A stretch of DNA of 64,000 nt from Actinotalea alkalitolerans (GCF_023369855.1 NZ_JAMBPP010000005.1:269781-333780); one strand, 5' to 3'; positions 7,749 to 15,706 are shown, numbered from the stretch's first letter. Numbers and translations: made by a program. The notes: generated from the sequence alone by a model not told the origin.

Positions 7749-8534
7749 ATGGAGTACCGCCGCCACGAGCCGGCCCCGCGCCTCACCGGGCTCGTCGAGC
7801 ACTACTGGTCGGTGATCGAGCCGGCCCCACCTGCGCCGCTGCGGGCCGTGCTCGTGCCCGACGGGCGGGCCACGATCCAGCTCTGCCTGGGCAGGCCCGG
7901 GCGTCGCTTCACCGTCGGTGGCCCCGCGCAGGAGAACGCCGACGTGTACCTGCCGACCGGGACGCAGCCGTTCGTCATCGAGCAGGAGGGTCCCTCGCAC
8001 TACGTCGGCATCCAGTTCACGCCCTGGGGTGCCCGGACGCTGTTCCCCGGCGCCCCCGAGCATCCAGCGCAGATCCAGGACGTGCTCGGGCCGCTGCCCG
8101 GCAAGCCAGCGTTGGCCGTGGACCCGGCCCGTGAGCTGGACCGCTGGCTCGACGCGTTCCTGCCTGCCGTCGTGCCCACCGCACCCGACCTGCTCGCTGC
8201 GGCGACGGAACGGATCGATGCCGACCCGGCAGCCGTCGAGGTGGGCGCTCTGCCCGCCGCGCTCGCGGTCTCGTCCTCGACGCTCTACCGGACCTTCCGG
8301 CGCGGCATCGGCCTGTCCCCGAAGCAGTACGTGCAGGTGATGCGCCACCGCGCGTTCACCGATGCCCTGCTCGCTGGGACGGGCGGGGTGCCGACGGCTC
8401 TGGTCGCCTCGCTCTCGGGCTATGCGGACCAGCCTCACGCCGCGCGTGAGTTCACCCGCTTCACGGGGATGACCACGACCGCGTTCCGCGACACCTATGA
8501 CGGCATCGCCCGGCTGATGGCCCGGTCAGGATGA
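7749..8534 (+). CDS. AraC-family transcriptional regulator
   Basis: A 261-residue regulator. The N-terminal half (EYRRHEPAPRLTGLVEHYWSV, DGRATIQLCLG) matches the DUF6597-like sensor found in AraC proteins, and the C-terminal half (about 170-255) holds the two helix-turn-helix motifs, seen as SSSTLYRTFRRGIGLSPKQYVQVMRHRAF and YADQPHAAREFTRFTGMTTTAFR. The ATG at 7749 follows GAGGAGGG, 13 bp after the permease stop, so it is likely the last gene of the exporter operon. The ligand is unknown. Confidence 0.87.
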   Translation: MEYRRHEPAPRLTGLVEHYWSVIEPAPPAPLRAVLVPDGRATIQLCLGRPGRRFTVGGPAQENADVYLPTGTQPFVIEQEGPSHYVGIQFTPWGARTLFPGAPEHPAQIQDVLGPLPGKPALAVDPARELDRWLDAFLPAVVPTAPDLLAAATERIDADPAAVEVGALPAALAVSSSTLYRTFRRGIGLSPKQYVQVMRHRAFTDALLAGTGGVPTALVASLSGYADQPHAAREFTRFTGMTTTAFRDTYDGIARLMARSG

Positions 8535-8571
8535 TGACCGATTCCTTCAAGACCGGTGGCGATCTCCGTTC

Positions 8572-8577
8572 CTAGCC
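8572..8577 (+). promoter_or_regulatory. Candidate -10 element of the VOC gene
   Basis: TAGCCT lies seven bases before the ATG at 8585 and there is no ribosome site, which fits a leaderless transcript. No clear -35 is visible, so this is weak. Confidence 0.3.
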
Positions 8578-8584
8578 TGGGTGC

Positions 8585-8935
8585 ATGGGAACGATCATCC
8601 ACATCGAGCTGACCAGTGCCGCACCCGCGGCGACCGCCGACTTCTACGCCCGCGCGTTCGGCTGGGAGTCCATCGCCTCCCCGTTCGTGCCCGACTACCT
8701 CCTCGCCAGCACCGGCGACGGTACGGGCATCGGCGCGGCCATCATGAGCAACCGCTACCAGAGCCAGAGCACCATCCTGTGGATCGAGGTGCCCGACGTC
8801 GTCGCGGCGATCGACGCCGTGACGGCGGCCGGAGGGGCCGCGGCGGGCGAGGTCCAGGACCTGCCCGATGTGGGGCGGTTGGCCTACGTCACCGACCCCG
8901 ACGGCGTGGTGATCGGGTTGAAGGAGCCGCGCTGA
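8585..8935 (+). CDS. VOC-family (glyoxalase/bleomycin-resistance fold) protein
   Basis: A 116-residue single-domain VOC protein: IIHIELTSAAPAATADFYARAFGW at the start, and YVTDPDGVVIGLKEP at the end, the usual closing strand. VOC proteins dimerise to build a metal or ligand site. Here the N-terminal histidine (HIE) is present but the full metal set cannot be judged. The role may be antibiotic binding, an isomerase or a scavenging step; the sequence does not decide. It follows the AraC gene after 50 bp with its own promoter-like box. Confidence 0.85.
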   Translation: MGTIIHIELTSAAPAATADFYARAFGWESIASPFVPDYLLASTGDGTGIGAAIMSNRYQSQSTILWIEVPDVVAAIDAVTAAGGAAAGEVQDLPDVGRLAYVTDPDGVVIGLKEPR

Positions 8936-8962
8936 CCTGACGCAGCACGGTCCACCGCGTCG

Positions 8963-9694
8963 CTATCGCGCCGCATGGGCGAAGAGGAGCCCGAGCCAGA
9001 CCCAGCCGACGACGATCACCGCACGCTGCACCAGGCCGGCGAGAGGGTGGTCCTTCTCCCAGGCGGCTCCGAACGCCACGAAGCCCGCCGCCATCGCTGC
9101 TGCGGTCAGGGCCGAGAGCCACGTCCACCAGGGCCCGGGCAGGACGAAGGCCGCGACGGCTGCCGCGATCGGCAGTGAGCCGAAGACGAGCATCCCGGCC
9201 CAGTCGTGGAGCTCGTGGCGCGTCGAGGTCTCGGAGGGTGTCTCGTCGGGCGTGCCCGGCGGGTATCCCCGCATGGCGTCCATCGGGAACACCCCCGAGG
9301 CGACCAGTGAGACCCCGAACACCGCGATGACGGTGGCGAGGAGCGTGCTCCCCAGCGCGGGCCCCACGGCGAGCGCTCCCGCCGTGATGGCCAGGCCGCA
9401 CACGATGAAGTTCGTGGTCTGCAACCACCCTCGGGGGCCGAGGGCCAACGCGCTGACCGGATGGCGCGCCGGCCGGAACCCGGGCCGGGTCCAGCCGTCG
9501 AGCAGGAACGTCGCGATGAAGAGCCATGAGCCGAGGGCGCCGAGCCACAGGAGGGGCGTCACCGCGTCACTCGCTCGCAGGGTGACGGCACCAGACACGT
9601 CGGCCCCGGCACCGAGCAGGTAGCCGATCCGTTCGGAGAGCAAGCCATGCAGACCGATTCTGCCCCAGCCGTAGATGTCGTTGAACGGCGACAC
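8963..9694 (-). CDS. DUF998 family membrane protein
   Basis: A six-helix membrane protein of the DUF998 family. It has LLWLGALGSWLFIATFLLDGWTRPGFRPARHPVSALALGPRGWLQ, with the family's RxxxHPVSxLALGPxGW signature, then VASGVFPMDAMRGYPPGTP and TRHELHDWAG. The function of the family is not established. The reported GTG at 9694 gives 243 residues, but homology begins near residue 40 and a GTG at 9598 is an equally possible start; neither has a good ribosome site. It diverges from the TetR gene across a 56-bp gap holding a palindrome, so it is a candidate target of that TetR protein. Confidence 0.8.
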   Translation of the reverse strand: MSPFNDIYGWGRIGLHGLLSERIGYLLGAGADVSGAVTLRASDAVTPLLWLGALGSWLFIATFLLDGWTRPGFRPARHPVSALALGPRGWLQTTNFIVCGLAITAGALAVGPALGSTLLATVIAVFGVSLVASGVFPMDAMRGYPPGTPDETPSETSTRHELHDWAGMLVFGSLPIAAAVAAFVLPGPWWTWLSALTAAAMAAGFVAFGAAWEKDHPLAGLVQRAVIVVGWVWLGLLFAHAAR

Positions 9695-9715
9695 CCGATC
9701 TGCGCCTGCCGCGAC

Positions 9716-9750
9716 ACCGATGGTGGACCAGTGGTGTGTACCATCGGTAC
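9716..9750. promoter_or_regulatory. Inverted repeats between DUF998 and TetR genes, probable TetR operator
   Basis: ACCGATGGT (9716-9724) pairs with ACCATCGGT (9740-9748), and GTACC/GGTAC forms a tighter palindrome at 9738-9750 that ends on the base before the TetR ATG. The position suits autorepression and control of the divergent gene. Confidence 0.5.
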
Positions 9751-10347
9751 ATGCCGCTCCCTCGCTTCGGACGCCTCGCCCCTGACCGCCAGGCCGCCAT
9801 CCTGGGCGTCGCCCGAGCCCACTTCGCCGCCGAGGGCCCCGAGACCGCCTCCTACAACAAGATCATCGAGGCGTCCGGGATCTCCAAGAGCGCCGTCTAC
9901 CAGTACTTCGACGGCCGCGAGGACCTGCTGGGCGCGGTGCTGGCCGGGGTTCGGGACCGGCTGCTCACGGCGCTGGGCCCGTGGCGGGAAGCCCACGACC
10001 CCCAGGAGTTCTGGGAGCAGCTCGCCCGCGGGGCCCGCGGGTTGCGTGAGCACCTCGTCGCCCACCCTGACGACCTCGCCCTCGTCCCCGCCGCCACGAC
10101 CCGCGCCGGCGCCGAGGCCGACCCGTGGTTCGAGGCCGTGCTCGCTGACGGGAGGCGACTCGGGGTGATCCGCGCCGACGTCGACCCCGACCTCCTGCTC
10201 GCCGCCACCGTCGCGGTCTTCCGGGCAGCCGACGGCTGGGCGGTGCAGGCCCTGCAGGAGGGGCGGCCGGTGGATCTCGACCGCCAGCCCTGGACCCTGC
10301 TCGCCGGTCTCTGGGGAAGTCCCCTCCCTCCCGGGATCACGCCGTGA
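9751..10347 (+). CDS. TetR-family transcriptional regulator
   Basis: A 198-residue regulator with an N-terminal helix-turn-helix (RQAAILGVARAHFAAEGPETASYNKIIEASGISKSAVYQYFDGREDLL) and a variable ligand-binding C-terminal domain. I take the ATG at 9751; an in-frame GTG at 9736 lies inside the operator region. The stop overlaps the next gene by four bases (GTGA), so it heads an operon with a membrane protein and a GNAT enzyme. Ligand and targets beyond the local palindrome are unknown. Confidence 0.9.
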   Translation: MPLPRFGRLAPDRQAAILGVARAHFAAEGPETASYNKIIEASGISKSAVYQYFDGREDLLGAVLAGVRDRLLTALGPWREAHDPQEFWEQLARGARGLREHLVAHPDDLALVPAATTRAGAEADPWFEAVLADGRRLGVIRADVDPDLLLAATVAVFRAADGWAVQALQEGRPVDLDRQPWTLLAGLWGSPLPPGITP

Positions 10348-10961
10348 GCCGCCCGGACCTCGTCGTCGACTGGACGATCCCCGACACCGGTTCCGGCTGG
10401 AGCGGCAGGATCGACCGCTTCATGGGGCCGGGCAAGACCCGACCCGAGTACGTCGTCGAGATCGTCGGGGGTGTGGTCTGCGTCGCGCTCCTGGCGTGGC
10501 TGGTGCTGCACACCGGTGCCTACCGCGAGTGGTCCGTGCTGCAGGCGGTCATCGTCGGCGTCGCGGCCCTCGACCTGGTCGGTGGCGTCCTGACCAACGC
10601 CACGAACTCGGCCAAGCGCTGGTACCACCGAGACCGGCCCGGAGCCGCGCGCGCCCGGCTGGTCTTCGTCGGCGCCCACGTGATCCACCTGGCGGCGCTC
10701 GGGCTCGTCGTCCCGCACGGCCTGGTGTGGAGCGCTGCGAACGCCGTGCTGCTGCTCGCCGGGGCGGCCCTCGTCGAGGCGGTGCCGGTGGAGGTCCGAC
10801 GCCCCGTCGCGATGGTCGCCCTGCTTGCCGCGGTGACGATCAACCTCGTCCTGCTCCCGCTGCCGACGGCGCTGGCGTGGGTGGTCCCGTTCCTGTTCCT
10901 CAAGCTCCTGGTGTGTCATCTGGTCCCCGAGGCCCCGCTGCGGAGCCGACATGAGCGCTGA
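10344..10961 (+). CDS. Multi-pass membrane protein of unknown family
   Basis: 205 residues with a soluble N-terminus (about 1-35) and five or six hydrophobic helices: VVEIVGGVVCVALLAWLVL, VLQAVIVGVAALDLVGGVL, LVFVGAHVIHLAALGLVV, SAANAVLLLAGAALVEAVP and VAMVALLAAVTINLVLLPL. A charged loop between helices 2 and 3 carries TNATNSAKRWYHRDRPG. I do not recognise a named family. It begins at a GTGA overlap with TetR and ends 11 bp inside the GNAT gene, so the three are one transcription unit. Confidence 0.8.
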   Translation: MSRPDLVVDWTIPDTGSGWSGRIDRFMGPGKTRPEYVVEIVGGVVCVALLAWLVLHTGAYREWSVLQAVIVGVAALDLVGGVLTNATNSAKRWYHRDRPGAARARLVFVGAHVIHLAALGLVVPHGLVWSAANAVLLLAGAALVEAVPVEVRRPVAMVALLAAVTINLVLLPLPTALAWVVPFLFLKLLVCHLVPEAPLRSRHER

Positions 10962-11529
10962 GGTGGCCTCGGGCGTCGATCCGCTCGTCTGCGCCCGACT
11001 GCTTGCCGCGGCGTTCGCCGACGAGCCGGGGATCGGCTGGGTGTGCGGTCCGCGAGCGCGCGCCAGGCAGGCCTGGTTCGCCGCGACCCTGCGCACCCAC
11101 GAGACCCTGCCGGGCGCTACTCGCTACGTGGTGCACGTGGCGGGCGACCCTGCTGGGGCTGCGGTGGTGACACCTGCCGGCAGTCGGCCCGGGACGCTCG
11201 CCCAGCTGGCCTGGACGGCCCGGGTCGCACTCGACTGCGGTCCGACGGCGATCCGGCGCACCCTGCGCTACCTCGGTGCGAGCGCTGCCCCAGATGACGC
11301 CTTGACCCTCGAGTTCGTGGGGGTGCTGCCGGCCCAGCGAGGGCGGGGCGTGGGTGGCGCGCTGCTGAAGCAGGTGATCGCCGACGCCGCGGGTCGTCCG
11401 GTGTACCTGACCACGGCTGACCCGGCGAACGTCGGGCTCTACGAGCGGTTCGGCTGGCGGGAGACGGGGAGGGCTGGTGTCGGGGGGCTGGTGGTTGCTG
11501 CGATGCTGCGGTCCGGTGTGGGTGGCTGA
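10951..11529 (+). CDS. GNAT-family N-acetyltransferase
   Basis: A 192-residue acetyl-CoA-dependent acyltransferase. The acetyl-CoA loop (motif A) is LPAQRGRGVGGALLKQVI, and motif B is NVGLYERFGWRETG near the C-terminus. The acceptor is not predictable. It starts 11 bp before the stop of the upstream membrane protein gene and is the last gene of the TetR operon. Confidence 0.85.
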   Translation: MSAEVASGVDPLVCARLLAAAFADEPGIGWVCGPRARARQAWFAATLRTHETLPGATRYVVHVAGDPAGAAVVTPAGSRPGTLAQLAWTARVALDCGPTAIRRTLRYLGASAAPDDALTLEFVGVLPAQRGRGVGGALLKQVIADAAGRPVYLTTADPANVGLYERFGWRETGRAGVGGLVVAAMLRSGVGG

Positions 11530-11676
11530 CGGATCCCGTGGTCCGCGGTAGCGGCCTCGTCTGTTTGTATGCCTTCGAGCGTTATCTGGGCGCTGGCCGT
11601 CTGCGCTGCTCAGCCCCCCCAAGCAGGGCTACCAAGTAGTTTCTCGGGCCTGGGTGGTCTCATGCCCGTGAGCAGA

Positions 11677-11700
11677 GCTCTACCACACGAACTACACCGC
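11677..11700 (-). other. tRNA 5'-half-like fragment
   Basis: Read on the minus strand, these 24 bases resemble the acceptor and D-arm of a glycine-type tRNA (GTGTAGTTC, then GGTAGAGC). The expected anticodon stem and T-arm are not found after it, so this is not a functional tRNA. It could be a remnant left by an integrating element, or chance. Confidence 0.35.
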
Positions 11701-11862
11701 TGTCAGTTGGTGGTCGGTTGGCTAGGGCGGGCTGCCGCGCGACCGTTCGTCCTCGGCCGCTGGGCGCCCTGCGGGCGCTGCGTCCCTTGCCACATGGCAC
11801 CCACGGTCACCAAGGTCTGAGCCGCTGAGGCTCCCCGAGTTGCGTTGCTATATCAAGTCAAG

Positions 11863-11881
11863 GGCGGGCCTTCGGCCCGCC
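11863..11881. terminator. Stem-loop just upstream of the PIN-like gene
   Basis: GGCGGGCC and GGCCCGCC form eight base pairs around a three-base loop. No T-run follows. It ends 16 bases before the GTG of the next gene, so it could be a terminator of the segment to the left or a 5'-leader hairpin. Confidence 0.4.
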
Positions 11882-11897
11882 TCGGTAGCCTAGGAGG

Positions 11898-13148
11898 GTG
11901 CCTGAGACTCGCCCCTTAGTGCTGTCGGCCGAGAAGTACCAGTTCTGGGCAATCGACCACGTTGGCCGCCAGATCACTGTCGTCCCGCAGCGTGGCAATT
12001 CCGTGACGGCTCCCCTTGAGGGCGATCACGTGATTTCAGGAATCAAGACCTCCATTTTCGATTGGGAGAAGTGGTGGGTCACGACTATCACCGACCGTGA
12101 CCACCTAATCAACACTGTCGGATTCAACGCCGAGCACCCTGATCCCACTCCGCATCGGCCGACCGTATACCTTGATCAAAACATGTGGAGCCGCGTGGCG
12201 GCTGCCATGTTCACCCCGGAACGAGTCAAGCCAGAGCGAGAACTCCGGGCGGCATCCGAGATTATTCGCTTCGGCATGGACGACGGCATCATCCTCCCGC
12301 TTTCGTCCGCACACCTCCTCGAGACCTCAGCCCTCCACACCGACTTGCGGTATGAAGTCGGGGTTGCGCTCGCGCGCCTTTCGGGAGGGTGGCAGATGCG
12401 CCATCCAATCGACGTCTTCGAGCAAGAGGCGATCCATGCCCTTGGAGAACGCATTTCTGTGAGGGCCGAGGGTCGGACGCGGCGTGCAGTGCTCACCACA
12501 GAGCCGAACGCCTGGATGCGAGACGAGTCGACGTTGGGGATCAGCCCACCCCGCGCAGCGACCGTCGAACTGCTAATCGAAATGATGAGCGCGCCGGGAG
12601 CGGTGATCGCCCATCTCGTTGATCCAACTCCGCTTGAGCGCACGTCATTGTCACGGTGGGTAGAGCATCATCGCAGAATAACCGAGCAGTTTCGCGCCCT
12701 AGACATCCCCAAGCCGCAGAGGCGAGGGATGGCCCGTCGACGGTTCTGGAACGAACACATTTCGATGTACCGTTCGGCCTCGCGCGTGTTGGGCTTGCCG
12801 GAAGTTCCGCTGCTATCTGACCGCGATCTCAAGGCATTCCTTGATGGCGCGGAGATGTCATCGCTGTTAAGCGCGTTGTTCGTCACTCGGTTTATTGACA
12901 GCTCGACTCGATGGCACGCGAACGATCTGGTCGACATGTTCTATCTGTCTTGCGGGGCTGCCTACTGTGATTACGTCGTCGGCGAAGCGAAGACAACCAC
13001 CCAACTGGCGCAGGCTCAACGGAGCCTGGGTAAGCGGGTGACAGCCTTTCGGACCCTGGGCGACCTGGTGGACACGCTGCACGCGGAGGGGGTCACAACC
13101 GATAGCGAGCGGCGCGCACTGTCGCAGCCGGGGGACAACTACGGCTGA
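11898..13148 (+). CDS. PIN-like domain protein, putative nuclease, probably acquired
   Basis: I do not recognise a named family. The 416-residue protein has a PIN-like order of acidic residues: YLDQNMW (D93), LPLSSAHLLET (E142), and HANDLVDMFYLSCGAAYCDYVV (D343, D346, D358). In PIN-fold RNases such residues bind Mg2+ or Mn2+. The first 85 residues are a separate beta-rich part. There are no membrane segments. G+C is clearly lower than in the neighbours and it uses the rare codon TTA at least twice, both signs of transfer. The GTG at 11898 directly abuts AGGAGG, an unusually short spacing; GTG at 11919 is in frame but far from it. There is no antitoxin-like partner beside it. Confidence 0.6.
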   Translation: MPETRPLVLSAEKYQFWAIDHVGRQITVVPQRGNSVTAPLEGDHVISGIKTSIFDWEKWWVTTITDRDHLINTVGFNAEHPDPTPHRPTVYLDQNMWSRVAAAMFTPERVKPERELRAASEIIRFGMDDGIILPLSSAHLLETSALHTDLRYEVGVALARLSGGWQMRHPIDVFEQEAIHALGERISVRAEGRTRRAVLTTEPNAWMRDESTLGISPPRAATVELLIEMMSAPGAVIAHLVDPTPLERTSLSRWVEHHRRITEQFRALDIPKPQRRGMARRRFWNEHISMYRSASRVLGLPEVPLLSDRDLKAFLDGAEMSSLLSALFVTRFIDSSTRWHANDLVDMFYLSCGAAYCDYVVGEAKTTTQLAQAQRSLGKRVTAFRTLGDLVDTLHAEGVTTDSERRALSQPGDNYG

Positions 13149-13205
13149 CCGTGGGGGTTGGTTGGCAACTAGCGGGGTTGCCGAGCTGGGTCGTTCCCTT
13201 GCGGT

Positions 13206-13682
13206 TCAGCGGTAGAAGCCCTCGCGCAGGTTGATCCCGTGCTCGACCCACGCCTTGAGGGCGGACAGCATGCTGGTCCACCCCTCGCAGTTGCCGAACG
13301 CGGCGCGCGCTCCCGCGGCCGTCGGCTGCCAGGACGTCTCCGTGATCGTGACGAGCGTGCGCACGTCGTCGTCGATCGGCTCGAACTCGAAGACCGTGCG
13401 GGTTCTGCCGTTCTCGGTCGCCGTGGCGTCGCCGTCCCACTCGATGACGATCCGGTGGGGTGGCCGGGCCTCGACCACGCTGACCGCGAAGGCGCCCGGG
13501 TGATCCGCGAAGTCCCAGGTGACGTCCGCGTCTGGCTCGAGACGGCCTCGCGCACCGCCGGTGGTGAAGTAGTGGGAGAGCTGCTCGGGGTCCGCTACGG
13601 CCTCGTAGACCTGGGCGCAGGGGCGCGCGACGCGCCCGGAGATGGTGAAGGACAGGTCAGTGAGCGAAGTGGATGCAGACAT
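13206..13682 (-). CDS. SRPBCC/AHSA1-family protein
   Basis: A 158-residue START-like ligand-binding protein. It has FTISGRVARPCAQVYEAVADPEQLSHYFTTGG at the N-terminus and WTSMLSALKAWVEHGINL as the long C-terminal helix that lines the cavity in the family. Divergent SRPBCC/ArsR pairs are common in actinobacteria, and the ArsR protein normally controls the pair. Its ATG lies inside the shared 24-bp palindrome and has no ribosome site. Confidence 0.87.
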   Translation of the reverse strand: MSASTSLTDLSFTISGRVARPCAQVYEAVADPEQLSHYFTTGGARGRLEPDADVTWDFADHPGAFAVSVVEARPPHRIVIEWDGDATATENGRTRTVFEFEPIDDDVRTLVTITETSWQPTAAGARAAFGNCEGWTSMLSALKAWVEHGINLREGFYR

Positions 13683-13702
13683 GTTGTAGTTTTACAACAT
13701 GT
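13679..13702. promoter_or_regulatory. Operator palindrome containing both divergent start codons
   Basis: ACATGTTGTA (13679-13688), a GTTT spacer and TACAACATGT (13693-13702) form a perfect inverted repeat. The ATG of the minus-strand SRPBCC gene (13682-13680) and the ATG of the plus-strand ArsR gene (13699) both lie inside the arms. Binding here would block both genes at their start codons. Confidence 0.8.
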
Positions 13703-14025
13703 CTGGTGTGGTCGACAAGGGCGACGAGGATGACCGGGTCTTCAAGGCGCTCGCTTCCCCGGCGCGCCGGCGGATGCTCGACGCCCTCAAGGAGTCCGCG
13801 CACACCACGGGCTCCCTGTGCGCCGCGCTCGCGGACCTCGACCGCACCACTGTGCTCCAGCACCTTCGGGTGCTCGAGGGTGCCGGCTTGGTCACCGGGC
13901 GCAGGGTGGGTCGGGAGCGTCACCTGGCGCTCGCCCCCATGCCGATCAAGCGCATCTACGAGCGGTGGATCAGCGACTACATGCGGGCTGCCGTCGATCT
14001 GCTCGACCGGCTCGACGCCGACTGA
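13699..14025 (+). CDS. ArsR-family transcriptional regulator
   Basis: A 108-residue winged-helix repressor: DRVFKALASPARRRMLDAL, then LCAALADLDRTTVLQHLRVLEGAGLV as the recognition helix region, then GRERHLALAPMPI as the wing. It lacks the CxC metal motif of ArsR/SmtB, so a metal sensor is unlikely. The divergent SRPBCC neighbour suggests response to an organic ligand. The start codon sits in the palindrome, implying leaderless translation or a start further inside the gene. Confidence 0.9.
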   Translation: MSGVVDKGDEDDRVFKALASPARRRMLDALKESAHTTGSLCAALADLDRTTVLQHLRVLEGAGLVTGRRVGRERHLALAPMPIKRIYERWISDYMRAAVDLLDRLDAD

Positions 14026-14074
14026 CGACGGTCGAGCAAGGTGTCGCCCGCTGCACTGGCGCCATACTCGGCCC

Positions 14075-14830
14075 ATGGGTCGCACGGCGTCAGCGCTCGC
14101 AGCGGTGACGCTGTCTCTCGTGCTCGCGGCGTGCTCGCCGGGCCTGGTGCCGGCCGCACTGGAGACCGTCGCCCCCGTGCCCCCGAGCGTGCGCAGCACC
14201 CCACCCGCACCAGTAGAGCCCAGCACGCCGCCGCCACCCGCCGAGCCCTCGCCCGAGCCGACCTTCGACGCGTCCGTCGGCCCGATCACCGCCGAGCTCG
14301 CCGAGCGGATGGTCCCGACCTCCTGGCGGGAGGGCTGCCCGGTGCCGCTCGAGGACCTGCGTCACGTCACGATGAGCCACGTGACCTTCGAGGGCACGGT
14401 CGCGACCGGGGAGCTGGTGGTGCACGCGGACGTCGCCGACGGCGTGGTGGAGGTGTTCGCGGAGCTCTTCGACGCGCAGTTTCCGATCCATTCCATGCGC
14501 CTGATCGACGACTTCGACGGCGACGACGACGCGTCGATGGCCGCCGACAACACCTCGGCGTTCAACTGCCGGGCCATCACGGGTGGCACCGGGTGGTCGG
14601 AGCACGCGTACGGGCGTGCGATCGACCTCAACCCCGTCGAGAACCCGTACGTCCGGGGTGACCACGTGGCGCCGCCTGAGGGGCGTGCCTTCGTGGACCG
14701 GCCCGATGCACCGGGCGTGATCCGGGCCGACGACGTCGTCGTGCGCGCCTTCGCCGCGGCGGGCTGGCAGTGGGGCGGCGACTGGGACCGGCCGATCGAC
14801 TACCAGCACTTCAGCATCTCAGGGCGCTGA
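14075..14830 (+). CDS. M15-family (D-Ala-D-Ala carboxypeptidase-like) lipoprotein
   Basis: A 251-residue exported protein. The lipobox is LVLAACS (lipidated Cys about residue 21), followed by a proline-rich linker (about 35-65) and a peptidase M15 domain. Zinc-site motifs are SEHAYGRAIDLNP (His and Asp ligands) and WGGDW...DYQHF (second His). M15 enzymes trim cell-wall peptide stems or cleave peptidoglycan, outside the membrane. The ATG at 14075 places the hydrophobic signal immediately after it. It ends 35 bp before repeat copy 2 and converges on the F420-reductase-like gene. Confidence 0.88.
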   Translation: MGRTASALAAVTLSLVLAACSPGLVPAALETVAPVPPSVRSTPPAPVEPSTPPPPAEPSPEPTFDASVGPITAELAERMVPTSWREGCPVPLEDLRHVTMSHVTFEGTVATGELVVHADVADGVVEVFAELFDAQFPIHSMRLIDDFDGDDDASMAADNTSAFNCRAITGGTGWSEHAYGRAIDLNPVENPYVRGDHVAPPEGRAFVDRPDAPGVIRADDVVVRAFAAAGWQWGGDWDRPIDYQHFSISGR

Positions 14831-14865
14831 GGTCGTCGGCCGCATCCCCTGCCCGCGCCCGCCGC

Positions 14866-14925
14866 GCGAGATGGGGCTTTCCGTCGCTATCCGCACGCGG
14901 TAAGCGACGGAAAGCCCGATCTCGG
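14866..14925. repeat. Palindromic intergenic repeat, copy 2
   Basis: Sixty bases closely matching copy 1: the core GCTTTCCGTCGCTATCCG, a CACG loop, and the complementary arm CGGTAAGCGACGGAAAGC. Outer arms are GCGAG/CTCGG. It lies between two convergent genes, so a termination role is possible here. Confidence 0.9.
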
Positions 14926-14991
14926 CAGGCGGCAGGCGCGCGCGGGCGGGCGGGCTGGTGGAGGTGCGGGGCGGCTAGGACTGCGGGGCGG

Positions 14992-15642
14992 CTAGGACCC
15001 GGCGGGCGCGCGGGTGGCGGCGGCGAGGTCGGCTCGTAGCTCGTCGGCGGTGCGGCGGGTGCCGTAGCCGGGGGTGTCGCGCTGGATGCGCCAGCCCTCG
15101 GAGAGCGGCTCGAGCTCGACCGCGTCGTACCCGAAGCTGTCGACCAGCTGCGCGACCCAGGTCCGGGCGTCGGGGTCGTCCCCGGCCACGACCAGGGCGC
15201 GGCGACCAGAGGTGCCTGGTTCCTGGCCGTGCTCGGTGAGCTCGCTCGCGACGATGTGGTTGAACGCCTTGACGACCTTCGACGTCGGCAGGTGCCGCTG
15301 GAGCAGCTCGGCGGTGGTGGTGGCCTCCTGGTCGAGCTCGGGGATCTCACCGTCGCGGTACGGGTAGTAGTTGTTGGTGTCGATGACGATCTTCCCGGCG
15401 AGGGGTTCGACCGGGACGCTGCCGATCGCGTGCAGGGGGATCGTGACGACGACGACCTCGCCCTCCTGCGCGGCCTCAGCGGTGGTGCCGGCCCGTGCGC
15501 TGTCGCCGAGCTCGGCCACGAGGTCCACGAGGGTCTCGGGGCCACGGGAGTTGCTCACCACGACGGCGTGCCCCTGGGCGACCGCCAGCCGTGCGAGCTG
15601 TGAGCCGATGTTGCCTGCGCCGATCAGTCCGATGGTTGCCAT
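14992..15642 (-). CDS. F420-dependent NADP reductase-like oxidoreductase
   Basis: A 216-residue protein of the NADP oxidoreductase (coenzyme F420-dependent) family. It starts MATIGLIGAGNIGSQLARLA, a Rossmann NADP site, with VVSNSRGPETL as the phosphate-binding loop and DTNNYYPYRDG as a conserved family segment. Family members move hydride between F420 and NADP(H), although actinobacterial paralogues may use other partners. It stands alone, flanked on both sides by copies of the palindromic repeat. A deazaflavin (F420)-type oxidoreductase occurs at 22281-22718, which supports F420 use by the organism. Confidence 0.85.
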   Translation of the reverse strand: MATIGLIGAGNIGSQLARLAVAQGHAVVVSNSRGPETLVDLVAELGDSARAGTTAEAAQEGEVVVVTIPLHAIGSVPVEPLAGKIVIDTNNYYPYRDGEIPELDQEATTTAELLQRHLPTSKVVKAFNHIVASELTEHGQEPGTSGRRALVVAGDDPDARTWVAQLVDSFGYDAVELEPLSEGWRIQRDTPGYGTRRTADELRADLAAATRAPAGS

Positions 15643-15706
15643 GAGAAGTACAACCCCCGGGCCGCCCTGACATTCCGGCCGGGTCGCACGCGCTCCCTCG
15701 ACCATC

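Larger units (their letters stand above)
11530..11897. other. Gene-free region with lower G+C, tRNA-like fragment and hairpin
   Basis: This 368-bp stretch is poorer in G+C than its left neighbour and has no credible open frame. It includes a minus-strand tRNA-like 24-mer (11677-11700), a hairpin (11863-11881) and an A/T-rich spot CTATATC (11848-11854) that could serve as a -10. It looks like the left edge of an acquired segment that includes the next gene. Confidence 0.5.

Noticed and set aside
11677..11700. A functional tRNA gene
   Set aside because: Only an acceptor/D-arm-like part is present. No anticodon stem or T-arm can be formed in the following bases.
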